From DATEDA01 sp963754305 (GTDB lineage Bacteria > Pseudomonadota > Gammaproteobacteria > Burkholderiales > SG8-39), in contig CAVWFR010000036.1 of NCBI GenBank assembly GCA_963754305.1, forward strand, positions 1 to 64,000: a stretch of 64,000 bases of DNA, given 5' to 3'. Both the position numbers and the translations under genes were made by a program. How positions within the stretch are numbered: position 1 is the first letter of the stretch; each line of letters begins with the position of its first letter. Positions 15,791-24,022 of the stretch are shown here, piece after piece. The notes under the pieces are model-generated. The model searched no databases. It was not told where the DNA came from and saw only the letters and a list, made by a program, of their open reading frames with translations.

Positions 15791-15981
15791 TCAGGACCGG
15801 AAACCAGAGCAACGGCACCGCGCTCGATCTCCGCGTTGCGACGCTCAACCTCTGCCGCCCAAGCTTCGTCGACGTCGGGATCTGCGTCGAGACTCGCGAT
15901 CAGTCGCTCGACCAGGCGTGCCCGCTCTGCTGCCGAGAGTTGGAGCGCTTCGGCTTCAAGCGCTTCTACAGTTGACGACAT
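15754..15981 (-). CDS. Addiction-module antitoxin-like protein (TIGR02574 type), 75 residues
   Basis: MSSTVEALEAEALQLSAAER, then ARLVERLIASLDADPDVDEA and WAAEVERRNAEIERGAVAL, matches the small antitoxins of the TIGR02574 family (E.L.L....R..L...L..SL.......W..E...R..E...G). These normally pair with a RelE/ParE toxin. No toxin follows: the next sequence is an ornithine cyclodeaminase fragment, and the last ~15 residues (SLPLPTRDG) look foreign. Orphan antitoxins are common in cassettes. The ATG is preceded by GGAGGGGTC. Confidence 0.65.
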   Translation of the reverse strand: MSSTVEALEAEALQLSAAERARLVERLIASLDADPDVDEAWAAEVERRNAEIERGAVALVSGPEALSLPLPTRDG

Positions 15982-16081
15982 GACCCCTCCGGATGCGTCT
16001 TACCAACAGCAGCTAGGGTGCCACAACGGTACTGCGTACGGCAACCGACGCACGTGAGGTGAGCGATGGCCGAACTCAAGG

Positions 16082-16172
16082 GCCCAACGTTCCCAGCAAC
16101 CCGCGCGCGCCCACCAGACTTCGCACAGCGCTGCGTTTGTGCGCGCGTCGGGGTTGGCTGGGTGGTTAGAGC
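16082..16172 (-). repeat. attC-like site 2 (between the two cassettes)
   Basis: On the minus strand an R''-like GCTCTAAC (16172-16165) and an R'-like GTTGGGC (16088-16082) flank inverted arms (CCCAGCCAACCCCGACGCGC pairing imperfectly with GCGCGCGGGTTGCTGGG). The R'' octamer is an exact match to the complement of GTTAGAGC, which begins the upstream cassette at 17049-17042. That is the relation expected of a true cassette. The site begins 78 bases after the substrate-binding-protein stop. Confidence 0.55.
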
Positions 16173-16249
16173 GCACCGTTACTTGATGTCTTCCAGTTTG
16201 ACCCCTCGGCCCACGCGGAAGCTCACGCGAGCCTGCTCGGGTCGAGTGG

Positions 16250-16996
16250 CTACGATGGCGTCATTCCCTTCGACTTGATCACCGCAGCGGCTTCAGGGCT
16301 CCTGAGATAGGCGATGAAGGCCTTCGCCGCTTCGGCTTCCTTCGTACCGGCCGATACCGCCGTTGTGTACACCACTTCCATCTGCACTTCCGGCGGAAAC
16401 GGACCGACGAGATCGATGCCCGGCGCAGTCAGGACGTTCGTAAGGAACACGCCGAGCTCGGTGTCGCCGCTCGCAACGGATTGAGCGATCTGCGCGGGTG
16501 TCGGCTGCGGCTTGATCCTCGCCTTCATCGCTTCGGTGATGCCGAGGCGCTCGTAGATGCGCGCGAGCAGGTAGCCCGTCGCGCTCTCCGGTATCGATGC
16601 GATCGACTTGGCGTTGAGCAGCGTCTGTTTTAGCGCGTCGGGCGTGCTGATGTCGGGCTTCGGCGCGCCTGCACGCACGGCTACGCCAATCCCGACTCGC
16701 GCGACCTCGGGTGACGCACCGGCCGCGAACGTCGCTCGCGCCGCGTCGTTCCTCATCACGTCGACCGGAACGATACCGAGATCGAACGGCCCGCCCGTTG
16801 CCATCTTTATGAGCTCCGGAGTCGTGCCGTACCGAATGACGAGCCTGTGACCGGTCGTCTTCTCGAACTGCGCGGCGATCTCCTTGAGCGGGGCCGCTAT
16901 GCCCCCGCCCGCGATGACCTGGAGCTCAGCCGCCACGGAGGACAGTGCCACACAAAATGTCGAACCTGCTACAAGGATTGCTTTCCATGTGCTCAT
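16250..16996 (-). CDS. Periplasmic substrate-binding protein of the ModA-like type
   Basis: This 248-residue exported protein has a signal peptide (MSTWKAILVAGSTFCVALSS, cleavage near VAAEL). The type II binding fold starts with ELQVIAGGGIAAPLKEIAAQFEK and includes TGHRLVIRYGTTPELIKMA. It continues through the hinge GVFLTNVLTAPGIDLVGPFP and ends KAFIAYLRSPEAAAVIKSKG, the typical end of molybdate/tungstate-type binding proteins. No permease or ATPase is adjacent. It lies between two attC-like sites and starts 46 bases inside the cassette, so it is probably a cassette-borne orphan receptor. The ligand is uncertain; many such orphans do not bind molybdate. Confidence 0.85.
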   Translation of the reverse strand: MSTWKAILVAGSTFCVALSSVAAELQVIAGGGIAAPLKEIAAQFEKTTGHRLVIRYGTTPELIKMATGGPFDLGIVPVDVMRNDAARATFAAGASPEVARVGIGVAVRAGAPKPDISTPDALKQTLLNAKSIASIPESATGYLLARIYERLGITEAMKARIKPQPTPAQIAQSVASGDTELGVFLTNVLTAPGIDLVGPFPPEVQMEVVYTTAVSAGTKEAEAAKAFIAYLRSPEAAAVIKSKGMTPS

Positions 16997-17041
16997 GTTC
17001 TCATCTCTTAGAACGTTAACGAGTTCCGGATTGGAATGGGC

Positions 17042-17144
17042 GCTCTAACGCCGGCGCTCAGCCGCGGCCGACGAGCGAAGCGAGGAGGGAACCGAAAGCC
17101 AGCGAAGCGCGCTTTCGACCGTCGGTTGCAGCGGCTTGTTGGGC
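17042..17144 (-). repeat. attC-like site 1 (upstream boundary of the binding-protein cassette)
   Basis: On the minus strand GCCCAAC (17144-17138) and GTTAGAGC (17049-17042) flank 103 bases with complementary inner arms (AGCCGCTGCAACCGAC against GTCGGCCGCGGCTGAGCG). The centre, with its GAGCGAAGCGAGG stretch, resembles the variable terminal structure of long attC sites. No integron integrase is in the window. Confidence 0.55.
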
Positions 17145-17253
17145 GACATCCTCTTACCCTCTCAGGATTGCCACTAAGTGGCTAACTCGACAAGGGCGAG
17201 GGGATGAGTGCGCTCTGGCATGGCGAGATGCTCCGTAATGATGAGGGCTAACG

Positions 17254-17301
17254 AATTGGACTGTATCGGTCGTGCGTAAGCATGACGGATACAGTCCAAT
17301 T
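17254..17301. repeat. Long 14-bp inverted repeat
   Basis: AATTGGACTGTATC (17254-17267) is perfectly complementary to GATACAGTCCAATT (17288-17301). The 20-base loop itself can pair further (GTCGTGC with GCATGAC). Outer CTAAC and GTTAG extend the symmetry. It is AT-richer than its surroundings and lies 200 bases upstream of the TrpB gene. It could be an operator, an eroded recombination site or an IS relic. Confidence 0.6.
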
Positions 17302-17315
17302 AGTTAGTAGGCCGC

Positions 17316-17468
17316 AAAGATTGGCATGGATACCCGAACATTTCCAGCGCTAGGCATCGATCGTTAGCGGTAGGCAGCTACCGGTAGGCATCTCAATTGG
17401 CACCGGCGCCCCGGACCTCCTCGCGGCGGCACACCCGCATGCCGGGAGTAGACTTCCTCGCCGCTACC
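17316..17468. repeat. Upstream region duplicated at 5225-5375
   Basis: This 5' flank of the TrpB gene is repeated, with scattered differences, at 5225-5375. Shared blocks include AGATTGGCATGGAT, CCCGAACATTTCCAG and GGCATCTCAAT. Conservation of this non-coding flank suggests that it contains the promoter of the trpB-cupin unit. Confidence 0.65.
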
Positions 17469-17503
17469 GCCCCTCCCGTACTACCCGACCACGGAGCCGC
17501 ACC

Positions 17504-18874
17504 ATGACCGACTCGGTGAAGTACCTCCTCGACGAATCCCGCATTCCGACGCGCTGGTACAACCTGCAAGCGGACCTGCCGAAACCGCTCCCGCCGGTGC
17601 TGCACCCCGGCACGCTGCAGCCGATCGGCCCCGCCGATCTCGCGCCGCTCTTTCCGATGGCGCTGATCGAACAGGAAGTGACGCGGGAACGCGAGGTCCC
17701 GATCCCCGAGCCGGTGCGAGAGGTCTACCGTCAGTGGCGCCCGTCGCCGCTCTTCCGCGCGCGGCGGCTCGAGAAGGCGCTGCAAACGCCGGCGCGCATC
17801 TACTACAAGTACGAAGGCGTCTCACCCGCCGGCAGTCACAAGCCGAACACCGCGGTCGCGCAGGCGTTCTACAACCGCGAAGCCGGCGTGAAGAAACTGA
17901 GCACCGAAACCGGCGCCGGCCAATGGGGCTCGTCGCTCGCGTTCGCCGGCGCGCTGTTCGGCATCGACGTGCAGATCTTCATGGTGCGCGTGTCGTACGA
18001 CCAGAAGCCGTACCGCCGTGCGCTGATGGAGACCTACGGCGCGCGCTGCATCCCGTCGCCATCGGGCGAGACGCAGTCGGGCAAAGCGATCCTCGAGAAG
18101 AATCCGAAGCACCCTGGCTCACTCGGCATCGCGATCTCCGAGGCGGTCGAGGTCGCCGCGCAACGCGAGGACACGAAGTACTCGCTCGGCTCGGTGCTCA
18201 ACCACGTCCTCCTGCACCAGACCGTAGTCGGCCAGGAGGCGATGGCGCAGATGGAAATGGCCGGCGACTACCCGGACGTGATCGTCGGCTGCACCGGCGG
18301 CGGCTCGAACTTCGCCGGCATCGCGTTTCCGTTCCTCGGGGCGCAGCTCCGCGGCGGGAAGAAGGTGCGCATCGTGGCGATCGAGCCGGCGGCCTGCCCG
18401 AGTCTCACGCGCGGGAAGTACGCATACGACTTCGGCGACACCGCGCACCTCACGCCGCTGGTGAAGATGCACACGCTCGGTTCGATCTTCACGCCGCCCG
18501 GCTTCCACGCGGGCGGGCTGCGCTATCACGGCATGGCCCCGCTGGTCAGCCACATCAAGGAGCTGGGACTGATCGAGGCGAAGGCCTACCTCCAGACGGC
18601 GGTGTTCGACGCCGGCGTGCAGTTCGCGAGAGTGGAGGGAATCCTTCCGGCACCCGAGGCGAATCACGCGGTGAAGGGGGCGATCGACGAGGCGATCCGC
18701 TGCCGCGAGGAAGGCGTCGCGCGCACGATCCTCTTCAACCTGTGTGGGCACGGCCACTTCGACATGCAGGCTTACATGGACTACTTCGCCGGCAAGCTCG
18801 AGGACCGCGACTACGACGAGCGCGAGCTCGCGATGGCGCTCGCCGGTCTACCCTCGGTAAAGGAGGCCGCGTGA
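17504..18874 (+). CDS. trpB: TrpB2-type tryptophan synthase beta-like PLP enzyme
   Basis: The 456-residue length and sequence match the TrpB2 branch, which joins indole and serine without TrpA. The N-terminal extension contains PTRWYNLQADLPKPLPPVLHPG. The PLP lysine is K113 in SPAGSHKPNTAV. STETGAGQWGSSLAFA is near residues 133-148 and the phosphate-binding CTGGGSNF is near 263-270. No trpA or other trp gene is nearby. Its partner is a cupin gene whose ATG overlaps the stop (TGATG), so the pair probably serves another, unknown pathway using PLP chemistry. The ribosome site is weak (GGAGCCGCACC). Confidence 0.88.
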   Translation: MTDSVKYLLDESRIPTRWYNLQADLPKPLPPVLHPGTLQPIGPADLAPLFPMALIEQEVTREREVPIPEPVREVYRQWRPSPLFRARRLEKALQTPARIYYKYEGVSPAGSHKPNTAVAQAFYNREAGVKKLSTETGAGQWGSSLAFAGALFGIDVQIFMVRVSYDQKPYRRALMETYGARCIPSPSGETQSGKAILEKNPKHPGSLGIAISEAVEVAAQREDTKYSLGSVLNHVLLHQTVVGQEAMAQMEMAGDYPDVIVGCTGGGSNFAGIAFPFLGAQLRGGKKVRIVAIEPAACPSLTRGKYAYDFGDTAHLTPLVKMHTLGSIFTPPGFHAGGLRYHGMAPLVSHIKELGLIEAKAYLQTAVFDAGVQFARVEGILPAPEANHAVKGAIDEAIRCREEGVARTILFNLCGHGHFDMQAYMDYFAGKLEDRDYDERELAMALAGLPSVKEAA

Positions 18875-19446
18875 TGCAGCAGGGAACGGGCAAGATCCCG
18901 CCGGTGCGCGTCTGGACGCGCGCGGAGATGATGACGCGAGTCGCGAAGTTCGGTGACCTGAAGGGTTTCAGCGACGGGTTGCAGGATTCGATGCTGCCGG
19001 AGTGCCACAAGACGACCTACAACGTGATCGGCTTCCAGACACCGGAGGCCGCCGGCGAGGGGTCGGTCAACTCCCCGGTCGGCAAGACCGCGTCCGAGAA
19101 CGCGGCGATCCGCATCGCGGAGGGTTTCAATCTCGGCTTCGTGAAGTGCAAGCCGGGCAAGGGCGTGCTGATGCACAACCACGACACGAACGAGACGTTC
19201 GTCGTGATGTCCGGCCGCTGGCGGGTGCAGTGGAACGAAGCGCCGCACACCGAATCGCTCGAAGTCGGCCGCCTCGACTGCATTTCCTTCCCGCCCGGCT
19301 GCGCGCGGCGGTTCGAGAACGTCACCCGCGACGAACCGGACGCCGAGCACATGCTCCTCTTCGTCATCGGCGGCGACGCGCCGCAGAACGAGTTCACCGC
19401 GCGTTCGATGGCGCGCGTGGCGGAGTTCGAGCGAACCGGGCGCTAG
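18874..19446 (+). CDS. Cupin-domain protein coupled to TrpB2
   Basis: This is a 190-residue protein with one cupin barrel in its C-terminal half. Metal ligands are visible in GVLMHNHDTNETFVVMSGRW (H-x-H-x4-E, near residues 95-115). The second motif, ISFPPGCARRFENVT, carries no His, so the site may be three-ligand. The first 60 residues (ARVAKFGDLKGFSDGLQDSM, then LPECHKTTYNVIGF) contain extra conserved-looking C and H. Its start overlaps the TrpB stop by one base. The end of this gene survives as a stump at 5376-5421. The reaction is unknown. Dioxygenase, isomerase or lyase are all possible. Confidence 0.82.
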   Translation: MQQGTGKIPPVRVWTRAEMMTRVAKFGDLKGFSDGLQDSMLPECHKTTYNVIGFQTPEAAGEGSVNSPVGKTASENAAIRIAEGFNLGFVKCKPGKGVLMHNHDTNETFVVMSGRWRVQWNEAPHTESLEVGRLDCISFPPGCARRFENVTRDEPDAEHMLLFVIGGDAPQNEFTARSMARVAEFERTGR

Positions 19447-19485
19447 CAGCCGGCCGCACGCCGCGATTAGCGGAGCGGCGGGGAC

Positions 19486-19668
19486 CTATCGCTTCGACTT
19501 CTTGTCGTTCTTCCAGATCATCCAGGTCACGGCAGCGCACGCGCCGACGAAGACCGCGACGAAGATGACGGTGCCGATCAGGTTGGACTCGGCGGGCGGC
19601 TCGGCCTCGACGGCGTAGGCGGCGAGCGAGAGGAAGACGAGCGGGAGGGCGGCAAGGGCGTTGGTCAC
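19486..19668 (-). CDS. Small membrane protein, 60 residues
   Basis: MTNALAALPLVFLSLAAYAV looks like a signal peptide or first helix, followed by EAEPPAESN. A second helix is IGTVIFVAVFVGACAAVTWM, with a basic cytoplasmic end WKNDKKSKR. It faces the cupin gene convergently with 39 bases between the stops. Its 3' end is duplicated at about 5480-5540, which suggests that it belonged to the duplicated block. No function is known to me. Confidence 0.65.
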   Translation of the reverse strand: MTNALAALPLVFLSLAAYAVEAEPPAESNLIGTVIFVAVFVGACAAVTWMIWKNDKKSKR

Positions 19669-19751
19669 GATGAGCTCCGGGAAAGCTTGATGACCCGCGA
19701 GCTTAACCGGCGCCTGCTGACATTCTCCTGACCGCCGCGAGCGCAGCGTCG

Positions 19752-20641
19752 TCAGCTAACCGTAAGGGAGGCGCGAGGTCCGCCGCGAAACCCCGCTGTC
19801 ACGTCCGAGCGTTCTCCAAAGTCGCGCCCGTCGCGATCGCCCAGCCCGGACACGAACACCGTCAGGTCGGCCGCAACGCGCTCGGGCGCCTCCCAGTGCA
19901 CCGCGTGTCCATGCCGTCGTACACGACGAGCCGCGCGCCGGCGATGCCCGCTACGACCGCGTCCTGGTCGGCGCGGCCGGCGAACCCGTCACGGTCGCCC
20001 CAGAGCGCGAGCGTCGGCGCCCCGATCGCGCCGAGCTCGGCGGCGAAATCGTCCTCGAACATGCCCTCGAACGACGCCCGCCATACGCGCGCCGGAACCT
20101 TCAGGCTCTCGCGGACGACGGTGTCGAGGAAAGCGGCCGGAATGGGCCGGGCGAGCGTGCTTTCCTGGAACTCGCGGACGAAGACGGGATCGATGGGGTC
20201 GGCGAGCGCGGTCACGGCGGAATGCCAGAACTCCGCCACCGGCGCGTTGTGGCGGTACGACGCAAACGCGCCGATCAGCACGAGGCCGCGCGTGCGCATG
20301 GGATGGTCGATGGCGAAGCGCTTGGCGTTGGTGCTGCCCATGGAGTGGCCGACGACGACGGCCGGCCCGAGTCCGAGCGCGTCCGCGAACGCCGCCGCGT
20401 CGGCCGCGAAATCGCGCGTGCGGTAGCCGCTCGCCGGCCGCCCGGAATCGCCGTGGCCGCGTTGCGACACGGCGATGGCGCGGATAGACGCGGGCAGGTG
20501 CGGCAGCAGCGGCTCGAAGGAGCGCCACGAGTCGGTCACGCCGTGGAGCATCAGCACCGGCACACCGGCGGGATCGCCCTGCTCGACGTACTCGAGCCTC
20601 ACCCGGCCGGGCAGCTCGACGGACTTGATGCTCGGACGCAC
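19752..20641 (-). CDS. Alpha/beta hydrolase with one frameshift near its 3' end
   Basis: This ~296-residue hydrolase has an oxyanion-region motif VPVLMLHGVTDSWRSFEPLL, nucleophile elbow VVGHSMGSTNAKRFA (Ser) and acid in LALWGDRDGFAGRADQ. The catalytic His is recovered only if one base is restored at about 19910. The sequence reads GMDTRCTG, where GMGHAVHWEAPERVA is expected. With the shift corrected, the frame runs to the TGA at 19752. The GTG start at 20641 is 5 bases after the preceding TPR gene's stop, so it is the last gene of the minus-strand cluster. Substrate unknown. Confidence 0.75.
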
Positions 20642-20645
20642 GGCT

Positions 20646-21983
20646 TCAATCCCCGGTCGCGAGCGCGCGCGCCCGCTCAACGAGCCGGCGATTGAACGGG
20701 CTCGTGGGCTTGAGCGCGAGGCGCTCCGCCGCCAGCGCGCGCGCGTAGTTCGCGCCACCGCTGCGCAGCGCCGCCTCGGTGAGCGTCAGGTGCAGCACGT
20801 CGCGCTGCGCATGGCTGCCGCCGAACCGATGCGCGACCAGCCGCACCGACTCGAGCAGCCCGATCGCGGTGGCTAAATCGCCGCGGCCGAGCGCGCGGAG
20901 CGCGCGGCACACCGGCAACCCCACTTCGCGCGTCATCGCCCCGTTGGTGGTCCCGTACTCGGCGCGCCGCCCCATCGCCGCGAGCAGCCGCTCGGCGTCG
21001 CGATCGCGGTCGGCGCCGACGAACGCCATCATGGCGTGCATGTCGTTGAACGCATACCAGCCGCCGTCGATCGACGGCTGCCAGGCTTCCGCGAGCTCGT
21101 TCCAGCGCCCGCCGACGTCGACGCCGCGGAGCTCGAGCCGCCACAGCATCGCGGTCGCGTCCACGAGGTCGAGCGCGACCTGCGAGTTGCCCGCGCGGAT
21201 GCGCTCGTCGTAGAGCGCCAGCACCTTGTCGTGCTCGCCCTGATCCAGATGGAACAGCGCGAGATGCCAGGCGTTGTGGATCGCGAACATGTTGTCCGCC
21301 GCGCCCCAGTCCTCGATGCGCGCCGCAAGCCAGTCGATGCCGTCGCGCGCGCGGCCCTGCATTTCCATGACGTGCGCGACCGCGTGGATCGCCCAAGCGT
21401 CGCCGCGGTTGCGCCCGACCGCCTCGCGGCCGGCGGCCTCGGCGCGGCCGTAGTCGCCCATCTCCTCCAGCCCGAACGCGTGCATGCCGAGCACGTAGCC
21501 GTAGCCCGGCACCTGCTCGCTCCAGTGCGGCAGCGCACGCGCGATCCGGTCGCGGAGAAGCGGCGACTGGCCGAGATAGAAATCGAGCGCGTGCGCGACC
21601 TGCAGCGCGACCGTGTCGCGCGGATGATCGATCAGGATCTCGCCGTAGATCGTCGACGCCTTGCGCCATTCGCCGTCGAGGAACGCCCGCGCGGCGGCGA
21701 TGTGCCCGCGCTCGCGATCGTTCGCGCCGGCGGCGAGCCGCTCCGCCGCCTCCACCGCCGCACGCACCTGCGGCTCGAAGGTCTTCTCGTTGGCGGCCAA
21801 CGTGACGCCCGCCTTCAGGCAATGACCCATGACGAACCCAGGGTCGGCGGCGATCGCGGCGTCCGCCGCCTCGCCCGCCTTGGCCGAGAAGCCGAGAAAG
21901 AGATCGGTCGCCAGCTCGTACTGCATCAGCGCGGCGGGCTGCGCCGCCGAGATGGGGTTCCCCCGCCGGTCGTCAATGCTCAT
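20646..21983 (-). CDS. TTC38-like TPR protein, paralogue 1
   Basis: This 445-residue all-helical protein resembles the bacterial relatives of tetratricopeptide repeat protein 38. Family hallmarks are PGFVMGHCLKAGVTLAANEK near 50-70, GDAWAIHAVAHVMEMQGRAR near 190 and NAWHLALFHLDQGEHDKVLA near 230. There is also GWYAFNDMHAMMAFVGADRD near 310. Conserved His residues in these helices (HAVAH, NAWH, DMHAMMA) are typical and may form a site. There is no signal peptide, so it is cytoplasmic. A strong AGGAGC ribosome site precedes ATG 21983. A paralogue of exactly the same length is at 25558-26895. Molecular function is unknown. Confidence 0.8.
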   Translation of the reverse strand: MSIDDRRGNPISAAQPAALMQYELATDLFLGFSAKAGEAADAAIAADPGFVMGHCLKAGVTLAANEKTFEPQVRAAVEAAERLAAGANDRERGHIAAARAFLDGEWRKASTIYGEILIDHPRDTVALQVAHALDFYLGQSPLLRDRIARALPHWSEQVPGYGYVLGMHAFGLEEMGDYGRAEAAGREAVGRNRGDAWAIHAVAHVMEMQGRARDGIDWLAARIEDWGAADNMFAIHNAWHLALFHLDQGEHDKVLALYDERIRAGNSQVALDLVDATAMLWRLELRGVDVGGRWNELAEAWQPSIDGGWYAFNDMHAMMAFVGADRDRDAERLLAAMGRRAEYGTTNGAMTREVGLPVCRALRALGRGDLATAIGLLESVRLVAHRFGGSHAQRDVLHLTLTEAALRSGGANYARALAAERLALKPTSPFNRRLVERARALATGD

Positions 21984-22167
21984 CGCAACTGCTCCTTTTT
22001 GGAGCTCACGATACGCAGGGGCGCGCCCCCCGCGTAGACGTCGAGCTCGGGCATTCGGATTGTCGCGCGTCGGGCGCGCCAGGGCGATCGGCAGCGGCGC
22101 GGCGGCCCCGCGCCGTCGGCGCGGGACCGGCGCGGGCCGGGGAAAAAGAACGCGAAGACCATGGCCG

Positions 22168-23991
22168 CTACAGCTGCGCAAGAGCAGGCGCACCCCGCAA
22201 CCCCGCCCAGGCCCGGTCGAAGCGCCGCTTCGCCGCGGCGTGCGCGCCGGCGTCGCCGCGCCGCTCGTAGACCTCGACCAGCCCGTACAGCGCCCAGCCG
22301 TTGTTCGGCGCGCGCCCTAGACTCTGCCGGAACACGTGCTCGGCCGCATCGAGCCGGCCCGCGAGCACCAGCGCACCGCCGAGCGACTGGCGCACCGGGT
22401 AGTACCAGAACGGCGGCTCCATGTAAGGCAGCGCGTCCTCGACCGCGACGGCGCGCTCCAACTCGGCCACCGCCTCGTCGAAGCGGGCTTGCGATTGCGC
22501 CACCCGCGCGGCGAGCACGTGCCGCGCGAGGCGGAGCACGTCGCCGCCCGGCACGCCGGCGGCCGCGAGCGCAGCGAGCTCGGGCGCACGCTCGAGCTGC
22601 GCGATCGCGTCGAGCGCGGCCGTTGCGCCGGCCGCGTCACCGCGCGCGGCATGCGCGACCCCGCGCATGTAATGCCACATCGCGGTCACGTACGGGAACC
22701 CCGGCTTCGGCGCCGGCAGCGCGAGGATGGTCTGCGCGTCGCTGAACTGCGCATGCGCGAAGTACGGGGCCGCCATGATCGGCTGCACCCATGGCACCTC
22801 GCGCGTCACCTCGTCCGAGAGCGAGCGCGCGAGCTTCTCGGCCGCCTCGATCGCGGTGCCGCCGTCGCCCGCCATCTGCGCCGAGGCGAGCAGGAAGTGG
22901 ATGTTGTGCGGGTAATAGCCGTAGCGGTAAACGCCACCGCCGCCGCCGGCGAGCGCGAAGTAGCGCTCGTCCGCCGCGACCGCGCGCTTGTTCGCCTCGA
23001 GCGAGTCGAGATACCGGCCGACGCGATAGTAGATGTGCGAAGGCATGTGTACGAGATGGCCCGCGCCGGGCACGGCGTTCCCCAGCCGCTCGACGTAACG
23101 CACCGCACGCTCCGGCTTCGACGAGGCTTCCACCGCGTGAATGTACAAGTGGATCGCACCCGGATGGTCGGGATCGCCCGCGAGCACCCGCTCGAGCGTG
23201 GCGACGATGTCCCCGGTGCGACCCTTGGGCCTGGTGCCGCCCGCCTCCCAGTAGTCCCACGGCGAGAGATTCATCAGCGCTTCCACGTAGAGCACCGCGA
23301 TGTCGCCGTCCCATGGATGGCGCGAGTGGACCCGCTCCATCGCCGCGGCGTAGGCGGCGTCGAGCTTCGGGCGCTCCGCGGCGGGATCGTCCGAGTAGCG
23401 CACCGCAAGCGCCTCGATCAGCGCGCGCTCCTTCGCGCCCGCCTTGACCGCCAGCACGCGGGCACGCTGCGCCGCGTCGAAAGCCGCCGCGTTGTCGGAC
23501 GCCGCCATCGGCATGTTGATGTTGGGGCCGAGCACGAGCGCCTCGCCCCAGAAGCACATCGCGCAGTCCGGGTCGAGCCGCTGTGCGGTGCGGAACGCCC
23601 GCCGCGCCTCGGCGTGATTGAACCCGTAGGCGAGCGCGAGCCCCTGGTCGAAGTAGCGCTGCACCTGCGGCCGCGAGGTCGTGATGCGATGACGGCGCGT
23701 GCCCAGACCGTCGATGAGCGGCGCGTCGCGGTCGACGAGGCTCGCTGTGGTGGCCGGCGCGTCGACGCGCTGCGGGTCGAACGGTCCGATCTCGGTCTTG
23801 CGCTGCGCGGCGACGAGATAGGTCTTGAGCGCCGCGCGCTTGCGATCGTCGGGCAGGCAGGCGACGCCGTCGAGCACTGGATCGAAGGCAGCCGCGGCGC
23901 GGCCCGATTCGGGCGCGCGCGCGGTGGCGAGCGCCGCGACGGAGACGGCGCCGATCACGGCGGCGCCGGCAAGGAAGCGTTTCCACGACAT
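22168..23991 (-). CDS. Exported TPR-repeat protein, 607 residues
   Basis: An N-terminal signal peptide or anchor (MSWKRFLAGAAVIGAVSVAA) is followed by an all-helical protein. It has the conserved DPDCAMCFWGEALVLGPNIN region near residue 130, DPDHPGAIHLYIHAVEASSK near 255 and GHLVHMPSHIYYRVGRYLDS near 290. GNGWALYGL-type TPR units follow at the end (APNNGWALYGLVEVYERRGD). It is a large TPR protein family found in environmental bacteria, with no known activity to me. The paired cysteines CAMC and the HMPSH histidines suggest a metal or heme site. It lies mid-cluster with 30 to 185 base gaps on both sides. Confidence 0.8.
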   Translation of the reverse strand: MSWKRFLAGAAVIGAVSVAALATARAPESGRAAAAFDPVLDGVACLPDDRKRAALKTYLVAAQRKTEIGPFDPQRVDAPATTASLVDRDAPLIDGLGTRRHRITTSRPQVQRYFDQGLALAYGFNHAEARRAFRTAQRLDPDCAMCFWGEALVLGPNINMPMAASDNAAAFDAAQRARVLAVKAGAKERALIEALAVRYSDDPAAERPKLDAAYAAAMERVHSRHPWDGDIAVLYVEALMNLSPWDYWEAGGTRPKGRTGDIVATLERVLAGDPDHPGAIHLYIHAVEASSKPERAVRYVERLGNAVPGAGHLVHMPSHIYYRVGRYLDSLEANKRAVAADERYFALAGGGGGVYRYGYYPHNIHFLLASAQMAGDGGTAIEAAEKLARSLSDEVTREVPWVQPIMAAPYFAHAQFSDAQTILALPAPKPGFPYVTAMWHYMRGVAHAARGDAAGATAALDAIAQLERAPELAALAAAGVPGGDVLRLARHVLAARVAQSQARFDEAVAELERAVAVEDALPYMEPPFWYYPVRQSLGGALVLAGRLDAAEHVFRQSLGRAPNNGWALYGLVEVYERRGDAGAHAAAKRRFDRAWAGLRGAPALAQL

Positions 23992-24022
23992 TTCGTTTTC
24001 CTTTGCTTTCTTGCGCCGCGCT

